Part shown: positions 1 to 4,861 of the stretch, piece after piece
Layout of the letters: the number at the start of each line of letters is the position of its first letter
How positions within the stretch are numbered: the first letter of the stretch is position 1
Assembly (NCBI GenBank): GCA_027353565.1
Contig: DAIEHO010000373.1
Location: 1 to 5,421 of the forward strand
DNA: 5,421 nucleotides
Reading direction: 5' to 3'
DNA from: Propionibacteriaceae bacterium
GTDB taxonomy: Bacteria; Actinomycetota; Actinomycetes; Propionibacteriales; Propionibacteriaceae
Notes under the pieces: model-generated
Databases searched by the model: none
What the model was told of the DNA's origin: nothing
What the model saw: only the letters and a program-made list of their open reading frames with translations
Program-made: the position numbers and the translations under genes

Positions 1-1
1 C

Positions 2-505
2 GCGGCGTCGCAGCCCCCGGTGTCGCGGCCCGCTCGGGGAGGAAGCTTCTCGGGCTCGCGCGGTGTCCTCATCCTGCTCGTGCTCCTCGTCGTCGCGGCG
101 ATCGTCGGAGGCATCGTGTGGTTCACGGGCGGAGGCGCGCCGACCACGGTCTCGACCCCGTCGAAGTCGGCCCCCACCGCGGCGGCGTCGAGGGCTTCGG
201 CCTCCGCCGGCCGAACGCCGACGAGCGTGGAGAGCGCGACGACCACACCATCCGCGGCGCCGTCCGACGCGTTCCCGCCCGCCGGCGCGGCTCTGTGCGC
301 CGGCTCGACGAACGTGGCCGTCAACGCGGCGACGAGCTGCGGTTTCGCCTTCAACGTGGCTGCGGCGATCCCCACCGATGCGAGTGGGACGTTCAGCGTG
401 ACCGCCAGCTCCCCGACGACGAACAAGGACTACCAGATGGCCTGCGTTCGGGGCACGTACACGGTCTGCACCGGTGGCGTGAACGCGCTCGTCTACGTCA
501 AGTGA
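2..505 (+). CDS. Membrane-anchored extracytoplasmic four-cysteine protein, 5' end probably outside the window
   Basis: The frame is open from base 2, so the gene may begin to the left. The only start inside the window is GTG at 20, which has no convincing Shine-Dalgarno sequence, and the preceding residues (AASQPPV) look like a Pro-rich linker. Numbered from that GTG, residues 15-36 form one hydrophobic membrane segment. Residues 38-90 are a flexible Ser/Thr/Ala/Pro-rich spacer typical of actinobacterial wall-spanning proteins. Residues 91-161 form a small domain with four cysteines (C93, C107, C142, C150), which could make two disulfides outside the cell. The pattern TSCGFAFNV followed by MACVRG and VCTGG resembles a small domain I recall at the C-terminus of actinobacterial envelope proteins and some Ser/Thr-kinase ectodomains. 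That resemblance is from memory, and no function is known. The stop is TGA at 503-505, 64 bp before the next gene. A zinc-ribbon or other cytoplasmic domain could lie upstream. Confidence 0.72.
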   Translation, partial: AASQPPVSRPARGGSFSGSRGVLILLVLLVVAAIVGGIVWFTGGGAPTTVSTPSKSAPTAAASRASASAGRTPTSVESATTTPSAAPSDAFPPAGAALCAGSTNVAVNAATSCGFAFNVAAAIPTDASGTFSVTASSPTTNKDYQMACVRGTYTVCTGGVNALVYVK

Positions 506-530
506 GACCCCGCGGACGTGGCTGAGCCTG

Positions 531-555
531 CCCGTACCTCGTCTCACCCGTACCT
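531..555. repeat. 9-bp direct repeat in the intergenic region before the RNase H gene
   Basis: CCCGTACCT occurs at 531-539 and again at 547-555, with starts 16 bp apart. Each copy contains a TACCT element that could act as a weak -10 sequence for the RNase H gene. Equally, it could be chance in GTAC-rich DNA. There is no obvious hairpin terminator for the upstream gene in this 64-bp gap. Confidence 0.3.
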
Positions 556-569
556 GCCAGGATGACGCC

Positions 570-1508
570 ATGATCATTGCCGCAGCCGACGGGTCGAGCC
601 TGTCCAACCCGGGACCGGCGGGCTGGGCGTGGTACGTCGACGACGATCGCTGGGCGGCCGGCGGCTGGGCGCACGGTACGAACAACATGGGCGAGCTCAT
701 GGCCGTCCTCGACCTGCTGCGGCAGACGCGCGGCGAGGAGCTCCGCATCCTGTGTGACTCCCAGTACGCGATCAACTGCTGCACGAAGTGGATCCCCGGC
801 TGGAAGCGTCGCGGGTGGCGCAAGGCCGACGGGCAGCCGGTCCTCAACGTGGACCTGCTCAAGGAGCTCGACAAGGAGCTCGCGGGACGTACGGTCACGT
901 TCGACTGGGTGAAGGGCCACGCCGGCCACTCGCTCAACGAGAAGGCGGACGAGCTCGCGAGGGCCGCGGCGACCGCGTACCGGGACGGTCTGAGCGTGCC
1001 GCACGGACCGGGCTTCGTCGCCGGGTCGGCACCGGCGGTCTCACTGGCAGTCGGCCCGACGAAGCGGGAGCCCGAGCCGGACCTGTTCAGCGTGGCGGAG
1101 CCGGCCGCGAGGCCGGCAGTGGTCGTCGAAGCCGCACCGGTCCCCGTGGCGTCCGGCCGCTGGCCGGCGCCGGAGTCCGATGTCGAGGCCACGGTCGTGG
1201 CGCTCGAACGGTCGTTGCTCACCGACGAGGTGCTGCTCGACCGCGAGCGGCTCTCGGAGCTGCTCCACCCCGACTATGTGGCGTACGAACCGGGAGGGGC
1301 GATCCGTACGCGCGGCTCGGCCCTGGCGCGGGCTGTGTCGCTGCCGGGCGCGGTGGAGCTGACCGTGCTCGGCGCGGACCGGCTGGCCCCCGATGTGCTG
1401 CTGCTGCGCTACCGGCTCCGGCGGGCCGGCGAGGAAGCGCTGTACTCGTCGGTATGGCAGTACGACGGGGCCACGTGGCGGCGGCGCTTCCACCAGGGAA
1501 CGGCCTGA
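570..1508 (+). CDS. rnhA: Ribonuclease HI with C-terminal NTF2-like (SnoaL/DUF4440-type) domain
   Basis: The N-terminal domain (residues 1 to about 140) is a complete type I RNase H, which cleaves the RNA strand of RNA-DNA hybrids in the cytoplasm. Visible catalytic residues are D7 (in AAADG), E42 (in NNMGELMA), D63 (in LCDSQYA), H117 (in WVKGHAGH) and D127 (in NEKADELAR). They match D10, E48, D70, H124 and D134 of the E. coli enzyme. The basic hybrid-binding handle is present at residues 72-95 (KWIPGWKRRGWRKADGQPV). Residues 141-200 form an Ala/Pro/Val-rich linker. Residues 202-310 read as a small cone-shaped NTF2-like domain (helix ALERSLL, then LHPDYVAYEPGG and the closing VWQYDGATWRRRF). 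The protein has 312 aa against about 155 for plain RNase HI. The ATG at 570 is preceded by AGGA at 559-562, seven bases away. The RNase H call is firm. The role of the C-terminal domain (binding partner, dimerisation or small ligand) is unknown. Confidence 0.93.
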   Translation: MIIAAADGSSLSNPGPAGWAWYVDDDRWAAGGWAHGTNNMGELMAVLDLLRQTRGEELRILCDSQYAINCCTKWIPGWKRRGWRKADGQPVLNVDLLKELDKELAGRTVTFDWVKGHAGHSLNEKADELARAAATAYRDGLSVPHGPGFVAGSAPAVSLAVGPTKREPEPDLFSVAEPAARPAVVVEAAPVPVASGRWPAPESDVEATVVALERSLLTDEVLLDRERLSELLHPDYVAYEPGGAIRTRGSALARAVSLPGAVELTVLGADRLAPDVLLLRYRLRRAGEEALYSSVWQYDGATWRRRFHQGTA

Positions 1509-1530
1509 CCCGTACCCCCGTGGGCGCTGG

Positions 1531-1549
1531 GACGTCCACCGCGGACGTC
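1531..1549. terminator. Candidate bidirectional hairpin terminator between convergent genes
   Basis: GACGTCC (1531-1537) and GGACGTC (1543-1549) are perfectly complementary 7-base arms around a 5-base loop. They sit in the 53-bp gap between the convergent RNase H and histidine phosphatase genes. There is no T-tract, which is common for actinobacterial terminators but lowers certainty. Confidence 0.45.
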
Positions 1550-1561
1550 GGAGACCGCCCA

Positions 1562-2065
1562 CTAGGGCTTCTGCGGCAACCTTGTCCGATAGGTCGTGGT
1601 GAGCCGCGCGGACGCGAGGTCGGCCCAGGTTCCGTCGAACTCGAACCGGCAGCAGGTCGCCGCCGGGAAGTGGGTCGACACGAGGTCGAGCGCGCCGGCG
1701 TCGGACTCCGGGTCGGCGAGCAGGTGCACGAGCGCCGGGATGCTCGGCGCGTGGCCCACGACGAGCACGCTCGTCAGGTCCGGGTCGAGCTCCCGGACGA
1801 TGTCGAGTACGGTGCCCGAACCCGCCCCGTACAGGTGAGGGTTCGGCTCCACGTCGACGCCGAGGCCGAGGTTCGCGACGGTCTGACGCGTACGGGCGGA
1901 CGTCGAGACGACCACGTGCTGGATGCCCGAGTCCGCGAGCTGCTCCCCGATGTACTCCGCCTCCGCACGTCCGGCGGGCGTGAGCGACCTGAACGCGTCG
2001 CCGAGGATGCCCCAGGAGTCGGCCGACGCGTGGCGCATCAGGTACAGGACGCGATGTTCGCTCAT
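1562..2065 (-). CDS. sixA: SixA-like phosphohistidine phosphatase (histidine phosphatase superfamily)
   Basis: The 167-aa protein is close to the usual SixA length and is predicted to be cytoplasmic. The N-terminal motif LMRHASADSW gives R11 and the nucleophile H12. R58 lies in STSARTRQT, and the second catalytic histidine is H105 in VVGHAPSI. These residues define the histidine phosphatase (phosphoglycerate-mutase-like) fold, in which a phosphohistidine intermediate removes phosphate from the substrate. The short all-core architecture and the RHA/GHAPS spelling fit the SixA branch, whose E. coli member acts on phosphohistidine in phosphotransfer proteins. The substrate here is unknown. The ATG at 2065-2063 was chosen because the protein then begins right before the conserved first strand. 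The frame stays open upstream but that part overlaps the divergent gene and has no family resemblance. No Shine-Dalgarno sequence is visible, so the mRNA may be leaderless. The TAG stop lies 53 bp from the convergent RNase H stop. Confidence 0.9.
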   Translation of the reverse strand: MSEHRVLYLMRHASADSWGILGDAFRSLTPAGRAEAEYIGEQLADSGIQHVVVSTSARTRQTVANLGLGVDVEPNPHLYGAGSGTVLDIVRELDPDLTSVLVVGHAPSIPALVHLLADPESDAGALDLVSTHFPAATCCRFEFDGTWADLASARLTTTYRTRLPQKP

Positions 2066-2071
2066 GGCGAC

Positions 2072-2077
2072 ATTGTG
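2072..2077 (-). promoter_or_regulatory. Possible -10 element for a leaderless sixA transcript
   Basis: On the minus strand, CACAAT ends six bases before the sixA ATG, which is leaderless spacing. It differs from TATAAT at two places. No -35 match is evident. This is suggestive only. Confidence 0.22.
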
Positions 2078-2133
2078 GCCGAGCCCGGGAGCGAGGGCTG
2101 TGCACAACTCTCCTGCAGGGCGCGCGAGTTCGC

Positions 2134-2139
2134 CAGACT
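2134..2139 (+). promoter_or_regulatory. Possible -10 element for a leaderless AbiEi-type gene transcript
   Basis: CAGACT ends seven bases before the ATG at 2147, the spacing expected if transcription starts at or next to the start codon. It matches the actinobacterial TANNNT pattern except at the first base. No Shine-Dalgarno sequence and no clear -35 element are present. Confidence 0.22.
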
Positions 2140-2146
2140 CGATCCC

Positions 2147-3103
2147 ATGCGAACACCGAGGCCATGGACCTTGCCCACGCAACCCGTCACGCGGGCGCTC
2201 CTCCGGGCCTCGGGGGTGTCCGACGCGATGATCGCCACCCAGCTGAGGGCCGGTCGCCTCGTCCGGCTTCGGCAGGGGGTCGTGGTGGGCGCCGACGGCT
2301 GGCCCGAGGATCCGGCGGCCCAGCACCTGGTGCTCGCGCACGCGGAGCAGGTCGCCAACCCGGGTGCGACCATCAGCCATGGATCCGCAGCCGTGTTCTG
2401 GCGCCTGCCGTGTCCCGGCCTCCACGCCTGGCACGAGTCTGCCGTGTCCCTCACGCTGCCACCCTCGTCTCGAGGTCAGCGGAACCCCGCTGCGGTCTGG
2501 CACGTCGCCCCGCTCGCGGCCCCCCAGATCACGCGGGACCACGAGGGCTATCAGGTGACCTCGCTCGCGCGGACCGCTGTAGACCTTGCCGCCGGCCTCC
2601 GACTGCCTGAGGCCCTGGTGATCCTGGACGGGGCTGGGAGGCAGCTCGTCGGCTCGTTCGTCGCGAGGCCCCGACGGGACGACTACGTGAACCCTCGACT
2701 GGTCAAGGCCGTACGACAGGCGTTCTCAGACGCGACGGGTCGGCGTCCTGGTCAGCAGCTCCGAGAGGCGATCGCGCGGGCAGAGCCTTGCCGGGAGTCC
2801 GCGGCGGAGTCTCTGACGGCGGGCCACCTGCACGCGTCTGGCCTTCCGATGCCGGAGTTCCAAGCCAGGATCGTCACGTCAAAGGGCACGTTCTATCCCG
2901 ACTGCTACTGGAGACAGGCGCGACTGATCGGTGAGTGCGACGGCGCGGTCAAGTACTCCACGCCAGACGCCATCGTTGCGGAGAAGCAGCGCGAGCAGGT
3001 GCTGCGGGACGAGGGCAACAGGTTCGTACGCTGGCTGGGACGGGAGGTCATGTGGAGCCCGAACGAGGTGATGGGCCGGATCGCCCGCGCTCTGGACTCT
3101 TGA
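2147..3103 (+). CDS. Orphan AbiEi-type winged-helix protein with C-terminal PD-(D/E)XK-like nuclease motif
   Basis: The protein is 318 aa, with no signal peptide or membrane segment. Residues 10-50 resemble the winged-helix N-terminus of AbiEi-type antitoxins (VSDAMIATQLRAGRLVRLRQ, then GVVVG), a DNA-binding module. The middle region (about 60-190) includes YQVTSLARTAVDLA, typical of this family. The C-terminal part carries FYPDCYW and LIGECDGAVKYS, giving D252, E263, D265 and K269. This acid-acid-lysine arrangement is seen in the DUF559/Vsr-like restriction-endonuclease fold and is followed by a helix rich in charged residues. Actinobacterial genomes carry many such proteins, annotated as AbiEi-family antitoxin-domain proteins of unknown role. 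No AbiEii-type nucleotidyltransferase toxin lies on either side, so a classic type IV toxin-antitoxin pair is not supported here. The ATG at 2147 fits the start of the helix-turn-helix region. The frame is open far upstream, but that stretch runs through other genes. The stop codon abuts a repeat cluster. Confidence 0.82.
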   Translation: MRTPRPWTLPTQPVTRALLRASGVSDAMIATQLRAGRLVRLRQGVVVGADGWPEDPAAQHLVLAHAEQVANPGATISHGSAAVFWRLPCPGLHAWHESAVSLTLPPSSRGQRNPAAVWHVAPLAAPQITRDHEGYQVTSLARTAVDLAAGLRLPEALVILDGAGRQLVGSFVARPRRDDYVNPRLVKAVRQAFSDATGRRPGQQLREAIARAEPCRESAAESLTAGHLHASGLPMPEFQARIVTSKGTFYPDCYWRQARLIGECDGAVKYSTPDAIVAEKQREQVLRDEGNRFVRWLGREVMWSPNEVMGRIARALDS

Positions 3104-3137
3104 CTCCCGTGTTCACCGGGTTATCGGGGGCCTCTGA
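3103..3137 (+). repeat. Diverged first copy of a 35-bp direct repeat
   Basis: ACTCCCGTGTTC at 3103-3114, GGGTT at 3118-3122 and CTGA at 3134-3137 match the same positions of a second copy at 3154-3188. By hand count 28 of 35 bases are identical, and the offset is 51 bp. The copy begins on the final A of the preceding gene's TGA stop codon. Confidence 0.7.
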
Positions 3138-3151
3138 CGTGGCACCCCACG
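3138..3151. other. Small hairpin between the two repeat copies
   Basis: CGTGG (3138-3142) and CCACG (3147-3151) are perfectly complementary around the tetraloop CACC. The hairpin sits between the direct repeat copies and just overlaps the left arm of the large palindrome, so the two structures compete for bases 3150-3151. Confidence 0.35.
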
Positions 3152-3220
3152 CCACTCCCGTGTTCTCAGGGTTGTGAGGTGCCGCTGAGCGCTCACAACC
3201 CTGAGAACACGGGAGTGGCG
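3150..3220. repeat. Perfect 29-bp inverted repeat, likely bidirectional terminator or palindromic repeat element
   Basis: Bases 3150-3178 are the exact reverse complement of 3192-3220: 29 pairs without mismatch around a 13-base loop (3179-3191). The left arm reads CGCCACTCCCGTGTTC onward and the right arm ends GAACACGGGAGTGGCG. It lies in the 175-bp gap between the convergent AbiEi-type and methyltransferase genes, so stopping transcription from both sides is the simplest role. A perfect 29-bp stem is much longer than a normal intrinsic terminator, there is no T-tract, and a diverged extra half-copy sits just upstream. These points also fit a dispersed palindromic (REP/MITE-like) element. The remaining gap, 3221-3278, shows only a weak 5-bp stem (3238-3242 with 3250-3254). 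Confidence 0.85.
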
Positions 3221-3278
3221 CGCGCGATACCCTCGGCCGTCGCTCGTAACGACGACTTCGCGGGAGCAGTCGGTCGAG

Positions 3279-4283
3279 TCAGACCTCGCGTGCCGCCACG
3301 ATGACGTCGCGATGCACCGAGGAGTCGACGCGGTGGGAGAAACGTCGCCACGGTCCGTCGTCGCGGACGACGAGGCCGGCTCTGTCCAGCAGTTCGGCGA
3401 CCCGTTCACGCGGCGTGGCCAGTGTGTTCCAGGACAGTCCGAGTGCGCCGCCGGGGCGCAGCTGGCCGGCCCAGACCGGGATCGCATCCGCCAGCAGGGC
3501 TGAAGCGGAACGGTCCCGCCCACCGCCACGGACATCGCTCATGGACCCGTGCACGATCCCGTACGGGGCGTCCGTCACGATCGCGTCGAACCGCCGCTTG
3601 CCCCAGAGCTTGGCGGACTGACGGGTGTCACCCGTGAACACGCCGAGCGACATGCTTCGTCCGTCGACGGTCACCTCTGCGTCGAACCGCTTGCCGAGCG
3701 ACTTGCCCTCCCGGCGTACGGGCGTCATCTCGGCGGTGTGCTTGATCCGTTTCCGGCGCAGGTACGTCTTGAGGTACGCGGCGAACGCCTCGACAGCCTT
3801 CGGGTCGGCCTCGATGCCCGCCGCGTCGTGGCCCAGCCGCCACGCTTGCAGGAGCGTCGTACCGCGCCCGCACAAGGGGTCGAGCACCGACCGCGGCCCC
3901 GGCCCCGCGATCACCTGCGACAGCGTGACGTTGAGGAGCAGGCGGGTCAGCTGCTCGTTGGTCTTGCCGGGGTACTTGGGGATCGTCACGAGGTCCTCGT
4001 CGAGGAGGTCGACACCGGGCAGCTCCAGAGGGCGCAGCAGCCCGGCCACGTCCTCGTACAGCCCGAGTCGTGCCGACTGCCTCGCGACCACGTCGCCCAG
4101 CTCGTCGCTGGGCTCGGCATCGATCCTCAGGTAGTCGACACCGGCGATGACGACCGGCTCGACATCGACGCCGGCGGTCACCGCCAGCTCGGAGGCGGCA
4201 AGGCGGGGGGCCTCACCCGCGTACACGCGGTTGAGGGACGGCGCGATCAGCATCAGCAGTGGCACCGGGTCATTCAACCGCAT
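3279..4283 (-). CDS. SAM-dependent methyltransferase of the Trm11/UPF0020-like class
   Basis: The 334-aa cytoplasmic protein has a class I methyltransferase core. Motif I is SVLDPLCGRGTTLLQA (residues 132-147), which binds S-adenosylmethionine. It is followed by the acidic strand end GIEADP (156-161). Motif IV is DAIVTDAPYG (233-242), a D-x-P-Y form of the (N/D)PPY signature used by enzymes that methylate exocyclic amino groups. The overall type matches Trm11/TrmG10-like guanosine N2-methyltransferases of RNA. The N-terminal 130 residues (YAGEAPRLAASELAV, then IPKYPGKTNEQLTRLL) resemble what precedes the core in that group, but I see no clear THUMP domain. Between motifs I and IV there is a basic stretch (LKTYLRRKRIKH, 171-182) that could touch RNA. 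The ATG at 4283-4281 is used, and M11 is a possible alternative start because the conserved strand begins there. The substrate (tRNA, rRNA or DNA) cannot be read from the sequence. The gene is divergent from the crcB pair with 47 bp between starts. Confidence 0.85.
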   Translation of the reverse strand: MRLNDPVPLLMLIAPSLNRVYAGEAPRLAASELAVTAGVDVEPVVIAGVDYLRIDAEPSDELGDVVARQSARLGLYEDVAGLLRPLELPGVDLLDEDLVTIPKYPGKTNEQLTRLLLNVTLSQVIAGPGPRSVLDPLCGRGTTLLQAWRLGHDAAGIEADPKAVEAFAAYLKTYLRRKRIKHTAEMTPVRREGKSLGKRFDAEVTVDGRSMSLGVFTGDTRQSAKLWGKRRFDAIVTDAPYGIVHGSMSDVRGGGRDRSASALLADAIPVWAGQLRPGGALGLSWNTLATPRERVAELLDRAGLVVRDDGPWRRFSHRVDSSVHRDVIVAAREV

Positions 4284-4317
4284 GTGGACGTCGCCCGGCG
4301 CGCCGAAGGCCTCCCTC

Positions 4318-4323
4318 TAGGGT
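4318..4323 (+). promoter_or_regulatory. Candidate -10 element (or overlapping RBS) for the crcB pair
   Basis: TAGGGT fits the actinobacterial -10 pattern TANNNT and ends seven bases before the GTG at 4331, so a leaderless transcript is possible. The same bases contain AGGG at 4319-4322, which could instead be a Shine-Dalgarno sequence eight bases from the GTG. The two readings exclude each other for one transcript. No -35 match is seen 17 bases upstream. Confidence 0.35.
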
Positions 4324-4330
4324 TGTCAGC

Positions 4331-4861
4331 GTGACGAAGGCTGCCGGCAGGAAGGCGACCCACGAGGACACCCTCGTCGCGGGTGTCTTCCACGGCCACA
4401 CCGATTCCCACCCTGAGCTGCCCGTCGACTCCGACGTCGACTCGACGGGACACTTCCACGGCCCGTTGCACCTGCGCTGGCGCTACATCTACGTGGTGTT
4501 CCTCGGCGGGGTGTTCGGTACGACCGGGCGCTACCTCTTCTCGCTCTGGATCCCGAAGACCGACGGCCTACCGATCCCGACGCTGGCCGTCAACCTCTTC
4601 GGCGCGTTCCTGCTCGGCCTCCTGCTCGAGCGGATCGTCGTGACCGGCCCGGACCATGGCTGGCACCGCTTGGCACGACTCCATTTCGGAACGGGCTTCC
4701 TCGGAGCGTTCACCACCTACTCGTCGTTCGTCGTCGAGACCGTCCTCCTGACCCACGCAGGGCGCATCGGCTGGGCGGCCCTGTACCTCGCGATCACGCT
4801 CGTCGGCGGTGTGCTGCTGTGTGCCGCCGGCATCAAGTTCGGGGGTCGGCGGTCGTGGTGA
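4331..4861 (+). CDS. crcB: Fluoride channel subunit FluC/CrcB, first of a pair, with His-rich N-terminal tail
   Basis: This is one subunit of the small dimeric channel that lets fluoride leak out of the cell down its gradient. It is 176 aa, with four membrane segments at about 53-73, 84-104, 118-140 and 148-170. Family signatures are GGVFGTTGRY (59-68), the conserved N88 in TLAVNLFG, and GTGFLGAFTTYSSF (120-133). Positive charges cluster in the N-terminus (R49, R51), the loop after segment 2 (R101, R113, R116) and the C-terminus (K169, R173, R174), predicting both ends inside. The first 52 residues are an extra tail with seven histidines (11, 21, 23, 27, 41, 43, 47) and several Asp/Glu; most family members start near segment 1. 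GTG 4331 was chosen for AGGG/TAGGGT upstream. The frame extends further left to an ATG at 4259, but that would overlap the divergent gene's start. The stop TGA overlaps the next gene's ATG by one base. The fluoride-channel call is firm and the tail's role is unknown. Confidence 0.92.
   Translation: MTKAAGRKATHEDTLVAGVFHGHTDSHPELPVDSDVDSTGHFHGPLHLRWRYIYVVFLGGVFGTTGRYLFSLWIPKTDGLPIPTLAVNLFGAFLLGLLLERIVVTGPDHGWHRLARLHFGTGFLGAFTTYSSFVVETVLLTHAGRIGWAALYLAITLVGGVLLCAAGIKFGGRRSW

Noticed and set aside
498..1004. Minus-strand open frame antisense to the RNase H domain
   Set aside because: It mirrors codons of a gene with all catalytic residues intact and has no motif of its own.
2099..2108. DnaA-box-like TTGTGCACA on the minus strand
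   Set aside because: It has one mismatch to the actinobacterial box TTGTCCACA, is a single copy, and shows no AT-rich region or dnaA/dnaN context. Chance is likely.
788..2146. Very long open frame continuing upstream of the AbiEi-type gene
   Set aside because: It runs through the RNase H gene in another frame and antisense through sixA. Composition is Arg/Gly/Ala-rich with no family resemblance. Lack of stops is expected at this GC content, and the real gene starts at ATG 2147.
1041..2165. Minus-strand open frame of about 370 codons across RNase H and sixA
   Set aside because: Arg/Pro-rich low-complexity translation, overlaps two well-supported genes in other frames, no recognisable domain.
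2066..2542. N-terminal extension of the histidine phosphatase
   Set aside because: It would overlap the divergent gene by almost 400 bp. The catalytic RHA strand begins right after ATG 2065 as in family members, and the extra sequence has no domain character.
2147..3103. Complete type IV AbiE toxin-antitoxin system
   Set aside because: Only the AbiEi-like component is present. No nucleotidyltransferase toxin lies within the window on either side.
4259..4330. Upstream ATG start for the first crcB gene
   Set aside because: It would overlap the start of the divergent methyltransferase gene by 25 bp and add an Arg/Pro-rich segment (ACGRRPARRRPPSR) of non-coding character. GTG 4331 has a better upstream signal.
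4284..4330. Fluoride riboswitch upstream of crcB
   Set aside because: Only 47 bp separate the divergent start codons and no crcB-motif pseudoknot elements are visible.
3549..4334. Plus-strand open frame antisense to the methyltransferase gene
   Set aside because: The methyltransferase on the minus strand has clear SAM-binding and D-x-P-Y motifs. The antisense translation is Arg/His/Gly-rich without a domain.
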